A stretch of 23,332 bases of DNA from a bacterium UBP8_UBA817 (GTDB lineage Bacteria; Margulisbacteria; Marinamargulisbacteria; UBA817): NCBI GenBank assembly GCA_002296285.1, contig DBHX01000026.1, forward strand, positions 514 through 23,845, in the 5' to 3' direction. Position 1 is the stretch's first letter. Every line of letters begins with the position of its first letter. Of this stretch, positions 1-7,626 are shown in pieces. A program made the translations under genes and the position numbers. The notes beneath the pieces were generated by a model that was given only the letters and a program-made list of their open reading frames with translations, was not told the origin of the DNA and did no database searches.

Positions 1-344
1 GATTTTGTAATTTCATTAAAGACAATTCGTCGCAACTTACTTTCCGGCAAATTAATTGATTTTTGAACATGCCAGGCAATGGCCTCTCCTTCACGATCAG
101 GGTCCGTTGCGAGCCATACAAGATCCGCATCTTTTGATTTTTTCTTGATGTCTGAAATCAATTTTTTCTTGTCGTCCAGTATGGCATATTCCGGCTCAAA
201 CGTAGTCAAATCAACCCCCATTGAATCCGAGGGCAAATCACGTACATGGCCATAGCAAGCCATTACGGAATAATCCTTTCCTAAGTACTTTTCAATGGTT
301 TTTGCTTTTGCTGGAGATTCTACAATCACAAGATGCTTGCTCAT
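1..344 (-). CDS. topA: DNA topoisomerase I, N-terminal part (cut by window edge)
   Basis: Type IA topoisomerase that relaxes negatively supercoiled DNA by passing one strand through a transient single-strand break. Only about 114 N-terminal residues lie in the window, all in the Toprim domain. The start MSKHLVIVESPAKAKTIEKY carries the invariant glutamate of the VESPAKA motif, the metal-binding DPDREGEAIAWH motif follows around residue 85, and the visible part ends in RRIVFNEITK, which is typical of TopA. The catalytic tyrosine is outside the window. The gene follows mutL on the same strand after 46 bases, which contain a strong promoter of its own. GGAG lies only 3-4 bases before the ATG, too close for a normal ribosome binding site. 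Identification is secure. Confidence 0.97.
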   Translation of the reverse strand, partial: MSKHLVIVESPAKAKTIEKYLGKDYSVMACYGHVRDLPSDSMGVDLTTFEPEYAILDDKKKLISDIKKKSKDADLVWLATDPDREGEAIAWHVQKSINLPESKLRRIVFNEITK

Positions 345-352
345 AAACTCCG

Positions 353-381
353 ATTATGAAAAAACATTGACACTATGTCAA
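353..381 (-). promoter_or_regulatory. topA promoter with operator-like dyad on the -35
   Basis: On the minus strand a perfect -35 TTGACA (376-381) is followed by a 17-base spacer and a -10 CATAAT (353-358). Only 8 bases separate the -10 from the topA ATG, so the predicted transcript starts at or next to the start codon. The -35 is one arm of a perfect 6-bp inverted repeat, TTGACACTATGTCAA on the plus strand (367-381), which could be a repressor site. The promoter is seen directly; the operator role is inference. Confidence 0.7.
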
Positions 382-390
382 TAAATATTT

Positions 391-2169
391 TTAAGAACGT
401 AGAAATAATGAATCCAATTGCTGTTCCGTCATTTTAATGTACAAAGGGCGGCCGTGAGGACAGGTGAATTGAGTTGGAGAATCAATGCACGATTCAATGA
501 GCCCCCGAACTTCTGAATCATTCAACCGTTGCCCCGCTTTCACTGCGGCTTTACAGGCTTTCATTTGCAATTGCCGCTTCTTTTCGTCAATGGACGCTTC
601 CTTAAGACTATCAATGATGGACTCATCCATCCAAGAATGAATCCAATCTGAGACATTCATTTTCGATAAATACTGAGGGATTTCTCGAACAATAAACGTT
701 TGCTCATCAAATGCATCAAAATCAATCCCCAATGATCGAACCAATGGAATCAGTGATGTAATAAACTCAATAGAGCCCTTGTCGACCTCAATATATTCTG
801 GCATCAATAATGGCATTGAGATAATGGCGCTGCTTTCAACTTCAGATTTAAATCGATCATAAAGAATGCGTTCGTGAACGGCATGTTGATCAAACACCAA
901 TACATAATCATTCAAGGGAACAATGATGTATTTATTCTTAAATGACACCCATTGAATCATCGGTTGTGATTCAATCAAAACAGGGGTGGGCTTCGCCGCC
1001 ACATTTTTTTTCTCAATCGGGCGAGGCATTATGGGTTCCTGCACACTGATGTTTTCCTGGACATATGATGGCTGTTCAACCTTGGGTTCAGGACTCGTTA
1101 ATGTTGGCGTTATGACTGGTGCCGCATTGAGGGGTGGCTGATCCTCCTTTGCGATGGCGGTGATTGAATCCTGCCATGTTTGCGCGGATTGGTAAACGGC
1201 CGATTGAATGGCTCGTTTGATGGCAATAAATATGTCATCCTGGTTTGCAAATTTCACATCTTCTTTTTTAGGGTGAATATTGATATCCACATCCTCGGTA
1301 TTGCACTCAATATTGCAGACCAATGCGGGATAGGTTTGTTTTGGAATGATATCCGTCAATGCTTGATCCATCGCGCGATAAAACAGTGGGGATTTCACCA
1401 TTCTACCGTTCACGCTAAACCAACATTTTGATCGTTGCTTATAGGTTTTTGTTGGTGCTGTTATCACCCCAGAAACGGCAATATCATGGGTGACCTTGCT
1501 GTAAGTTAATACATCATCAGAGGAAATATTTAGTGCATGCGAAAATTGATCCGCCAGGTGATGATTTCCTGGTGCCGCCAATACCACCACCCCATTATTT
1601 TTTAGTTCAAATTGGATGGCGGGATAATGCAACGTAAATTGTTGCATTAATTTTGTAATGAGACTCGCTTCAGACGTTGGGGACTTTAAAAATCGAAATC
1701 GCACAGGTATTTTCTTAAATAAATGAGAAATCGTGATGGTGGTGCCCTTTTCTCTGGCTCTTTTTATCATGACGGGCGCTTTATCAGCGATTTTAGTTAG
1801 TTCCATGCCCATGTCCTCGTCACCGTTATAAGATAGAATCGAGCAATCGGCGACTTCGGCAATGCTGGCCAATGCTTCACCTCGAAACCCCATGGTCATG
1901 ACATGTTCAATATCATCAAAGGCCGCTAATTTGGATGTTGCATGGGGCTCAATGGTTAGTTGAATATCATCATTGGCAATCCCACACCCATTATCCTCAA
2001 CACGTATCTCAGCAATCCCGCCTTGGGTTGTATGCACGTTAATCATGGTTGCCCCAGAATCGATGGCATTCTCAACCAGCTCCTTAACAATGGAAACAGG
2101 ACGATCAATAATTTCACCGGCGGCCAATTTTAAAATTGTTGATTGATCCAACTTTTGAATGAATCCCAT
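391..2169 (-). CDS. mutL: DNA mismatch repair protein MutL (endonuclease type)
   Basis: MutL links MutS mismatch recognition to strand incision. The 592 residues show the GHKL ATPase domain: ELVENAIDSGAT near residue 30, VEDNGCGI near 58, HATSKL near 76 and MGFRGEALASIAEVAD near 92. The transducer domain contains GTTITISHLFKKIPVRFRF. A proline-rich linker spans about 340-400. The C-terminal dimerisation and nuclease domain has DQHAVHERILYDRF, ACKAAVKAGQ and TCPHGRPLYIKM. These match the DQHA(X)2E(X)4E and CPHGRP motifs of endonuclease-competent MutL, except that the last acidic residue is Asp instead of Glu. This implies nicking without MutH. The start has no Shine-Dalgarno; TAATAT (2176-2181) lies 6 bases upstream. 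It follows glyS after 90 bases. Confidence 0.96.
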   Translation of the reverse strand: MGFIQKLDQSTILKLAAGEIIDRPVSIVKELVENAIDSGATMINVHTTQGGIAEIRVEDNGCGIANDDIQLTIEPHATSKLAAFDDIEHVMTMGFRGEALASIAEVADCSILSYNGDEDMGMELTKIADKAPVMIKRAREKGTTITISHLFKKIPVRFRFLKSPTSEASLITKLMQQFTLHYPAIQFELKNNGVVVLAAPGNHHLADQFSHALNISSDDVLTYSKVTHDIAVSGVITAPTKTYKQRSKCWFSVNGRMVKSPLFYRAMDQALTDIIPKQTYPALVCNIECNTEDVDINIHPKKEDVKFANQDDIFIAIKRAIQSAVYQSAQTWQDSITAIAKEDQPPLNAAPVITPTLTSPEPKVEQPSYVQENISVQEPIMPRPIEKKNVAAKPTPVLIESQPMIQWVSFKNKYIIVPLNDYVLVFDQHAVHERILYDRFKSEVESSAIISMPLLMPEYIEVDKGSIEFITSLIPLVRSLGIDFDAFDEQTFIVREIPQYLSKMNVSDWIHSWMDESIIDSLKEASIDEKKRQLQMKACKAAVKAGQRLNDSEVRGLIESCIDSPTQFTCPHGRPLYIKMTEQQLDSLFLRS

Positions 2170-2259
2170 CCATTCATATTACATGAAATATTTGATTTTA
2201 AACACCATGATTGGTTAACGTTATCCCAAGACCCCTAGATGAAAATAGTTTACACCAGT

Positions 2260-4335
2260 TTATTTTTGCAGTTTTAACCAATCCCCGGCATTGAAAAAAT
2301 AATCATTCACAGACTTGATAAATGAACGGCGATTATTTGCAATGTTTGGGTCTTCGGCATTAATTAATATGTTGTCAAAATAATGGGATAACGTTTCACA
2401 AAATGAAACACTCAATGATAGCCCCTCAGCCGTTAATCGGCATTGTTTTGTCTTTGATTTTAATGATTGAAAGGATTGATAGGCCTCCTTTTCAATATCA
2501 TTTTCAAAAAAGTGGTTGGACACATTTGAATCACCCTGATAGCCATCAATAATTTTAGATACCCTGGCGGTTGTTTCAATCAGCAACTGATACTGCATGG
2601 GAGATGTTTCTTTTAACTTCACCAGTTCTTTGGCTTGTTCATAAGATGTCAACGGGGACAGAATCAATTGATCCTTGAATAACTGAATAATATCGGGTGG
2701 AATATGCTCATCCTGAAATACGGATTCAATTCGAGTTGTAAAAAACGCACTGCATTTAAGGGTATTTTCCCCAATGGACCGATCCAATGTTATGGTCGCA
2801 TCTTCTAGTAACAGATTCAAATTTAATGGCAATTGAAAGTAAAAAATCATTCGAGTAATGGCAATCATGGATCGCCGAATTCCCCATGGGTCTCTGGATC
2901 CCGTTGGAATGGCGTTGTTCTCAAAACATGACACCATGGTGTCCAAACGATCCGCAATGGCAATAATCACACCATGCAATGACTCTGGAAAAGCATCCCC
3001 ATCAAACCGAGGGTTATAATGATCACGGATGGCCAATACAACCTCAGGATCTTCCTTAAAGCACATGGCATAATAACTTCCCATTACACCTTGAAGGCTG
3101 GGTAGTTCATTCACCATCTGAGAAACCAAATCCGCCTTTGCCCGATGCGCCGCTCGGTCGACAATATCTCGGATATCCTTGGAGCACCCCAATTGATCCA
3201 TGATGGTATGTGCAATGTGACAAACGCGTTCGACTTTATCCGCCATGGTGCCCAAGTTCTCTTGAAATACAATGGATGCAAGTTTCTTATTCCATTTCGA
3301 AAACCCATTATTTTTTAAATCTTCTTCCCAAAAGAACTGTACATCATTTAAACGTGCCATCATGACCCGTTGATTGCCTTCAATGATTTGTTCTCGATTC
3401 TCGCGGGTGACAGAATCTGCCACGACCAAACATTCATTCTTTAATTCCCCCACCGAATTGGTCACCATGAATGCCTTTTGATGCTTTTTTAAACATTGGG
3501 TTAACACTTCCTTAGGCAACGTTAAAAAAGAATCCGGAAATGCAATGGCCAAGACTGTGGGATACTCGGTTAAATGCGTGACTTCATTTAGCAATCCTTC
3601 ATCAATCGTGATCTGACGCTGATCTAATGCGGCTCGGATGGTTTCTTTTCTCTCCTTTACATCAACCAAAACCTGTTGCCCCCTCAAGCTATCAACATAG
3701 TGATCAACGGATTGAATAACGCACTGGGCCCCAGAGGATGCATCTTCAGAATGGGTTAAAAATCGATGCCCAAATGTTGCATTGGATGACTCAACACCAA
3801 AAAAGGACCACTTGATGGGCGTTTCATCGATCATTGAGCACACCCATTTTACTGGTCGAATGAATGGCCCAATATTATCCCCCCACACCATCGCAATGGG
3901 CAATTTCATGGCCTTTAAAGATTCTTTAAATATGATTGGAAGTAACGCCGCTGCCGGCTGACCTAACTGAAACTGCTTGGCACAAACAACCCTCTGTCCC
4001 TTTTTATTTTCAACTTCCTGTAGCGCATCCAAAGACACGTCACATTTTTTGGCAAAACCAATGGCTGGAGGCAACCATTCCCCACCCTCCGATTTGGCAA
4101 TGGCAATGGGGGGGCCCTCTATAACAGTATCCATATCATCTTGAGATGCTAAAATATTTGACATTTTAAATGCAAATCGTCGATAGGTTCCATAGGTTTC
4201 AATGGTGGTTTGATCTGTATTCAGACGGTGTTGTTTGATTTGCTTTAAAAGATGCTGAGACACGTCGGCCAAACATTGGTCGATAAAACGTGCCGGCACT
4301 TCCTCAAGGCCCAATTCCAGCAATACATTAGGCAT
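2260..4335 (-). CDS. glyS: Glycine-tRNA ligase, beta subunit
   Basis: Beta subunit of the bacterial alpha2-beta2 glycyl-tRNA synthetase, which contributes tRNA binding and an HD-like core. The chosen start gives 691 residues, close to the usual length, and the canonical opening MPNVLLELGLEEVPARFIDQ. Other family features are FGHRFLTHS near residue 190, LTEYPTVLAI near 255, and GSRDPWGIRRSMIAI near 490, a hallmark of GlyS. The frame is open to 4386, but the ATG at 4335 has AAAGGA about 9 bases upstream and overlaps the glyQ stop by 8 bases (ATGCCTAA), a typical coupled start. Expected partner of glyQ directly upstream. Confidence 0.96.
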   Translation of the reverse strand: MPNVLLELGLEEVPARFIDQCLADVSQHLLKQIKQHRLNTDQTTIETYGTYRRFAFKMSNILASQDDMDTVIEGPPIAIAKSEGGEWLPPAIGFAKKCDVSLDALQEVENKKGQRVVCAKQFQLGQPAAALLPIIFKESLKAMKLPIAMVWGDNIGPFIRPVKWVCSMIDETPIKWSFFGVESSNATFGHRFLTHSEDASSGAQCVIQSVDHYVDSLRGQQVLVDVKERKETIRAALDQRQITIDEGLLNEVTHLTEYPTVLAIAFPDSFLTLPKEVLTQCLKKHQKAFMVTNSVGELKNECLVVADSVTRENREQIIEGNQRVMMARLNDVQFFWEEDLKNNGFSKWNKKLASIVFQENLGTMADKVERVCHIAHTIMDQLGCSKDIRDIVDRAAHRAKADLVSQMVNELPSLQGVMGSYYAMCFKEDPEVVLAIRDHYNPRFDGDAFPESLHGVIIAIADRLDTMVSCFENNAIPTGSRDPWGIRRSMIAITRMIFYFQLPLNLNLLLEDATITLDRSIGENTLKCSAFFTTRIESVFQDEHIPPDIIQLFKDQLILSPLTSYEQAKELVKLKETSPMQYQLLIETTARVSKIIDGYQGDSNVSNHFFENDIEKEAYQSFQSLKSKTKQCRLTAEGLSLSVSFCETLSHYFDNILINAEDPNIANNRRSFIKSVNDYFFNAGDWLKLQK

Positions 4336-5197
4336 GAGACACATCCTTTGAAACATATAAGTTTGCGCACTGAAACGCAAGTTCACGAATCCTTAATATG
4401 TAACTCATGCGTTCAGTCACTGAAATAGCGCCCCGGGCATCAAGAAGGTTAAAGGTATGGGAGCATTTTAGGCAATACTCAAACCCCGGAAATACCAATG
4501 ATTTGTCGATGCAATGCATCGACTCCGCCTCATACTCTTTGAATAATTGAAATAACCGGTCCACCGTAGCATGGGTAAAATTATAATGAGATTGCTCAAT
4601 CTCAAATTGTTTGTAGATGTCTCTATAATAAATACTTTCACCTTGTGGACGTTGTTGCCACTCAATATCCATCACATGATCCACATGTTGAATGTACATG
4701 GCCAATCGTTCTAATCCGTATGTAATCTCAACAGATACAGGGTTACAGTCAATTCCACCACATTGCTGAAAGTAAGTAAACTGGGTAATCTCCATTCCAT
4801 TGAGCCAGACCTCCCACCCTACACCCCACGCCCCCAAGGTTGGGGATTCCCAATTGTCTTCGACAAAGCGAATATCATGGTCTTTGGCATTGATTCCAAT
4901 CGCCGCTAAACTTTGAATGTATAAATCTTGAATATTATCAGGGGATGGCTTCATGATGACTTGGTATTGAAAGTAATGTTGTAAACGATTTGGATTTTCG
5001 GCATAACGCCCATCGGTGGGACGTCGGGATGGCTCCACATAAGCCACATTCCAGTGGTCTGGCCCCAAAGATCGTAACGTTGTGTGGGGGCTCATTGTTC
5101 CAGCGCCTTTTTCTGTATCGTAGGGAAATACCAATAAACACCCTTGGTCAGACCAAAAGTGATTCAGCTTTAAAATCATGTCCTGAAACGTTAACAT
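4328..5197 (-). CDS. glyQ: Glycine-tRNA ligase, alpha subunit
   Basis: Catalytic class II subunit of bacterial glycyl-tRNA synthetase, which makes glycyl-AMP and charges tRNA-Gly with GlyS. Conserved stretches include SRRPTDGRYAENPNRLQHY, the motif 2 region; HDIRFVEDNWESPTLGAWG; WLNGMEITQFTYFQQCGG; ITYGLERLAMYIQ, motif 3; and SFNLLDARxAIS in the form TFNLLDARGAISVTER. Two starts are possible. The ATG at 5197 gives 289 residues and the family-like MLTFQDMILKL, with TAAAAT (5205-5210) 7 bases upstream. The ATG at 5224 adds nine residues and has GAGGG 9 bases upstream. I prefer 5197 because of the family length and the -10 position. First gene of glyQS. Confidence 0.95.
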   Translation of the reverse strand: MLTFQDMILKLNHFWSDQGCLLVFPYDTEKGAGTMSPHTTLRSLGPDHWNVAYVEPSRRPTDGRYAENPNRLQHYFQYQVIMKPSPDNIQDLYIQSLAAIGINAKDHDIRFVEDNWESPTLGAWGVGWEVWLNGMEITQFTYFQQCGGIDCNPVSVEITYGLERLAMYIQHVDHVMDIEWQQRPQGESIYYRDIYKQFEIEQSHYNFTHATVDRLFQLFKEYEAESMHCIDKSLVFPGFEYCLKCSHTFNLLDARGAISVTERMSYILRIRELAFQCANLYVSKDVSHA

Positions 5198-5351
5198 TAT
5201 TAGTATTTTACATGAGAATGACATTTAAAAAAACCCTCATTCACTTCCATTATTTGAATCAATATGCAACAGTTTTAGAGTTAAAACAAAGCTATTAAAA
5301 TGATCTTTTACGAAATATTTTTTTCAATTGTTGCAACCATAGGAGGACACA

Positions 5352-5495
5352 ATGGCATCTCGCGTTCGTTGTTACGGAACACGCATACACAGCCCCGTTC
5401 GTTCCCTGAGGCACGATCATAACCATCATATTCAAAAAATCAACCCATTCTTGTATCTTGTCGATCATAGATACCCAGTTTATCTGATGATTTAA
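5352..5495 (+). pseudogene. Short ORF with strong RBS, likely 5' fragment of the broken gene that follows
   Basis: A perfect AGGAGG (5341-5346) stands 5 bases before the ATG, the best ribosome binding site in the window. The frame encodes only 47 residues (MASRVRCYGTRIHSPVRSLR...) and ends at TAA 5493. Just before that stop, in the frame shifted by one base, the next reading frame opens after TAG 5468-5470 and runs to 6004. Joining ...LVDHR to YPSLSDDLKWAGNPKT would make one protein of about 220 residues, so a one-base indel between 5470 and 5493 is the simplest reading. It could instead be a real small protein. I recognise no family. Confidence 0.45.
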
Positions 5496-5518
5496 AATGG
5501 GCCGGCAATCCAAAAACC

Positions 5519-6004
5519 ATGCCAAAAGAAGCCATATCCGCAGCCATTGAGCCCACAAAACGACGGCCACTCCCGTTAATTGGTTCAATGACCGAGGTGC
5601 TATTGCCATGTTTAACCTCTGAAACCCCCATCTCCCAAAGCATCATTCATCGCGTTAATGAAGCACTCTCAATCACTCATTCACAACCGTTGGATCCGAA
5701 TAAAATCGTTGTGTATTCGGGGCAACCCATTGCTATCATGACACAACGCATCCACCAATTTGAAACATTAAATCAACCCCATTTTTTGGAAGACTTATAT
5801 GTAGGAAGTCAATCAGAAGCATCAAAATATGCAGATAAACGCTCATTGCTATGCACAATAGCTTGCAATACACATGATTTGGTAACTGGAACGTATGGGG
5901 CATCCAGAATTCGATTGGGTGCGCATGCTAAATTGATCAGCGTGGCCTGTGGAACCAGAGATGTTCGAGAACCCAGTCTTGATTCTGGCATTGTGTATGA
6001 TTAA
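5519..6004 (+). pseudogene. Unrecognised ORF, likely 3' part of a frameshifted gene
   Basis: This 161-residue frame is open from 5471 but has no ATG before 5519 and no Shine-Dalgarno there. That fits loss of its true start, which is probably the AGGAGG-preceded ATG at 5352 in another frame. Codon choice looks like the coding genes around it. The protein has no obvious membrane segment or signal peptide; its C-terminal half contains VTGTYGASRIRLGAHAKLI followed by SVACGTRDVREPSLDSG. I do not recognise the family. The minus strand over the same DNA also holds short ORFs, but they are broken more often. It converges on the small gene at 6008-6181. Confidence 0.5.
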
Positions 6005-6007
6005 TTT

Positions 6008-6181
6008 CTATTCATTTTTAACCCAACGCCGATACAAACTATAAAAGTCATCAATGAATGATCGCTTTCCTTGTTTATGAAACCGCCCGCTAACTTTCGG
6101 GTAGGCGGGTGAAATATCAGCATCAAACCGATCTTCCAATTCTTGAATTGTACTCATCTCTTTTTTTCCTTTTTTTGGCAT
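6008..6181 (-). CDS. Small basic protein, 57 residues, unknown
   Basis: The frame is open from 6232, but the ATG at 6181 has AAGGGGG 5 bases upstream and gives MPKKGKKEMSTIQELEDRF. The protein starts with a lysine-rich segment, has a short acidic amphipathic stretch (IQELEDRFDADI) and ends in the aromatic and basic tail SLYRRWVKNE. There is no membrane helix and no cysteine, and I recognise no family. It is divergent from the membrane protein gene at 6295. The clear ribosome binding site and coding-like composition support a real gene. Confidence 0.6.
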   Translation of the reverse strand: MPKKGKKEMSTIQELEDRFDADISPAYPKVSGRFHKQGKRSFIDDFYSLYRRWVKNE

Positions 6182-6294
6182 AGTTTCCCCCTTGACTATA
6201 TCTATACCCAATTCTCCACCATTCAAAACCAAAAAATGATTTCACTAAACATAATGATTTTTATCACCGATAAACATACCAAGGAGAAAATCAT

Positions 6295-6516
6295 ATGTTT
6301 CGTTTATTTGATATTTTACTATTAACGGCTGCAACTTTAGCCTTTGGCTTGGCGGGTTATTTGTTTGTTTATTCAGATCAGATGACGGCATTATTTGTGG
6401 GGCTTTGGGTGCCAATCATCTTAGGGTTTGGAATTCATATCAAATTGGTTCGCATTGTTCATTTTGTCTTGTATAAGAACTTTAAACTGAATGAGAATGG
6501 AGAAGAAAATGGGTAA
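6295..6516 (+). CDS. Small inner-membrane protein, two transmembrane helices
   Basis: 73 residues with AAGGAG about 8 bases before the ATG. Two hydrophobic helices are visible: about residues 5-26 (ILLLTAATLAFGLAGYLFVY) and 31-58 (MTALFVGLWVPIILGFGIHI). A short basic and asparagine-rich tail (YKNFKLNENGEENG) is probably cytoplasmic. The stop overlaps the start of the next gene by 8 bases (ATGGGTAA), so the two are translationally coupled and may act together at the membrane. Family not recognised. Confidence 0.75.
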   Translation: MFRLFDILLLTAATLAFGLAGYLFVYSDQMTALFVGLWVPIILGFGIHIKLVRIVHFVLYKNFKLNENGEENG

Positions 6517-7204
6517 AACACAAATTATTATCGCTGGCATCTTATTTTTTAGTTTGGCCGCCACCGCGTTCCTTTTAACCTTAATTGAATTTGTCAATAT
6601 GGATAAAAACCCCGATCAATACAAAAACCCAAGATACCGAAAAAAATCAACGCGTTCTACAAAAAAAGCGGTAAAAAAAATGGGATCCTCTACATCTAAA
6701 AAAACCAATACATCTAAAAAAGCTGCAACAACAACGGCTAAAAAAACCATCACTTCCAAAAAATCCGCAATACCAAAAAAATCAGCAACACCAACCGTTA
6801 ATAAAACCACGGCATCTAAAAAAGCTGCAACAACGACGGCTAAAAAAACCACCACTTCCAAAAAATCCGCAACACCAAAAAAATCAGCAACACCAACCAC
6901 TAAAAAAACCACGGCATCTAAAAAAGCTGCAACAACGACGGCTAAAAAAACAGTGGCTAAAAAATCCGTAACACCCGTCGCTAAAAAAACCATTGCCTCT
7001 AAAAAAACCACAACGGCTAAAAAAGCAGTGGCTAAAAAATCCGTAACACCCGTCGCTAAAAAAACCATTGCCTCTAAAAAAACCACAACGGCTAAAAAAA
7101 CAGTGTCAGCAAAAAAAGTCGCTACCAAAACTTCACCAAAAGCATCCACCAAAACCATCGCCTCTAGAAAAGCTAGTGCTTCAAGAAAAACCGCACGAAA
7201 TTAA
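6509..7204 (+). CDS. Membrane-anchored lysine/threonine/alanine-rich repeat protein (histone H1-like tail)
   Basis: 231 residues from the ATG at 6509, which has GGAG 6 bases upstream inside the preceding gene. One hydrophobic segment (about residues 5-28, IIIAGILFFSLAATAFLLTL) is followed from about residue 45 by an unbroken low-complexity basic region of SKKAATTTAKKT, PKKSATPT and VAKKSVTPVAKKT blocks, ending in ASRKASASRKTARN. The tail resembles bacterial histone H1-like and AlgP-type DNA-binding tails and should bind DNA or another polyanion, but here it is attached to a membrane helix. By the positive-inside rule the tail should be cytoplasmic. The role (nucleoid tethering, polyphosphate or envelope polymer binding) is inference. 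It is coupled to the two-helix membrane protein upstream. Confidence 0.85.
   Translation: MGKTQIIIAGILFFSLAATAFLLTLIEFVNMDKNPDQYKNPRYRKKSTRSTKKAVKKMGSSTSKKTNTSKKAATTTAKKTITSKKSAIPKKSATPTVNKTTASKKAATTTAKKTTTSKKSATPKKSATPTTKKTTASKKAATTTAKKTVAKKSVTPVAKKTIASKKTTTAKKAVAKKSVTPVAKKTIASKKTTTAKKTVSAKKVATKTSPKASTKTIASRKASASRKTARN
6713..6952 (+). repeat. 102-bp in-frame tandem repeat (2.35 copies)
   Basis: Copies start at 6713, 6815 and 6917 (the last is 36 bp long), each encoding SKKAATTTAKKT followed by a 22-residue block such as TTSKKSATPKKSATPTTKKT. The copies are nearly identical at the DNA level, which suggests recent expansion by slippage or unequal recombination. The period is a multiple of three, so the frame is kept. 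Confidence 0.9.
6953..7102 (+). repeat. 75-bp in-frame tandem repeat (2 copies)
   Basis: Copies at 6953-7027 and 7028-7102 encode 25 residues each (VAKKSVTPVAKKT then IASKKTTTAKKA/T). The DNA is almost identical between copies. It directly follows the 102-bp repeat within the same gene. Confidence 0.9.
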
Positions 7205-7208
7205 TGGC

Positions 7209-7571
7209 TTAATCTGGGGTATAAATGGCGCAATTTGTGGGATTTTCCCACAGCACCACCTTTTTTAAGGTGACGTTTTTTGGAATGTTTGGTAATAACT
7301 GATCATAAAAAAATTTGGCCATTTGCTCCGTAGTTGGTTGAAACTTTACAACGTCATTTAATATTCGATGATCCAATTGTTCAACCACTGAATTTAAGGC
7401 ATGCTTCATGTCTTTAAAATCCATTAACATGCCAAACTTCGGATCTAAATTTGGCCCAGCGACACACAATTGAACTCTGTAGGTGTGGCCATGCATACGG
7501 GAACACTTGCCATTATAGCCTTCCAAATAATGGGCCGCATCAAATGTTTTTTCGACCATAAGTTCAAACAT
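7209..7571 (-). CDS. queD: 6-carboxy-5,6,7,8-tetrahydropterin synthase (QueD / PTPS family)
   Basis: Converts 7,8-dihydroneopterin triphosphate to 6-carboxytetrahydropterin, the first dedicated step towards queuosine. The 120 residues match the family length. The zinc histidines are in FDAAHYL and in MHGHTYRV, with the catalytic cysteine four residues before (GKCSRMHGH). Also present are MDFKDMK, LDHRILND, PTTEQMAKFFYDQL and the substrate-anchoring glutamate in WENPTNCAIY. queC, queE and queF are not in the window. It lies 55 bases downstream of the M20 gene on the same strand; TACACT (7578-7583) lies 6 bases before the ATG and no Shine-Dalgarno is seen. Convergent with the lysine-rich protein gene. 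A 6-pyruvoyltetrahydropterin synthase activity cannot be excluded. Confidence 0.9.
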   Translation of the reverse strand: MFELMVEKTFDAAHYLEGYNGKCSRMHGHTYRVQLCVAGPNLDPKFGMLMDFKDMKHALNSVVEQLDHRILNDVVKFQPTTEQMAKFFYDQLLPNIPKNVTLKKVVLWENPTNCAIYTPD

Positions 7572-7626
7572 ATTAAAAGTGTATCACACCCCGTGATTGA
7601 GGAGTAGCGTCATGAGTAATTCCAGA

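Noticed and set aside
1180..1431. Plus-strand ORF inside mutL
   Set aside because: It lies entirely within the well-supported mutL frame and has no ribosome binding site or family resemblance.
5491..5497. TTTAAAA slippery heptamer near the frame change of the 5352-6004 locus
   Set aside because: Its phase puts TTA AAA in the downstream frame, so a -1 slip there would not join the upstream ORF to the downstream one.
5440..5646. Minus-strand ORFs over the broken gene at 5352-6004
   Set aside because: They are short, broken into several frames and have no ribosome binding site; the plus strand has one longer open frame and a strong SD.
6616..7158. Minus-strand ORF of 180 hydrophobic residues
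   Set aside because: It is the mirror of the lysine-rich repeats on the plus strand (AAA/AAG runs read as Phe, Val and Leu); it has no ribosome binding site, and the plus-strand gene explains the DNA.
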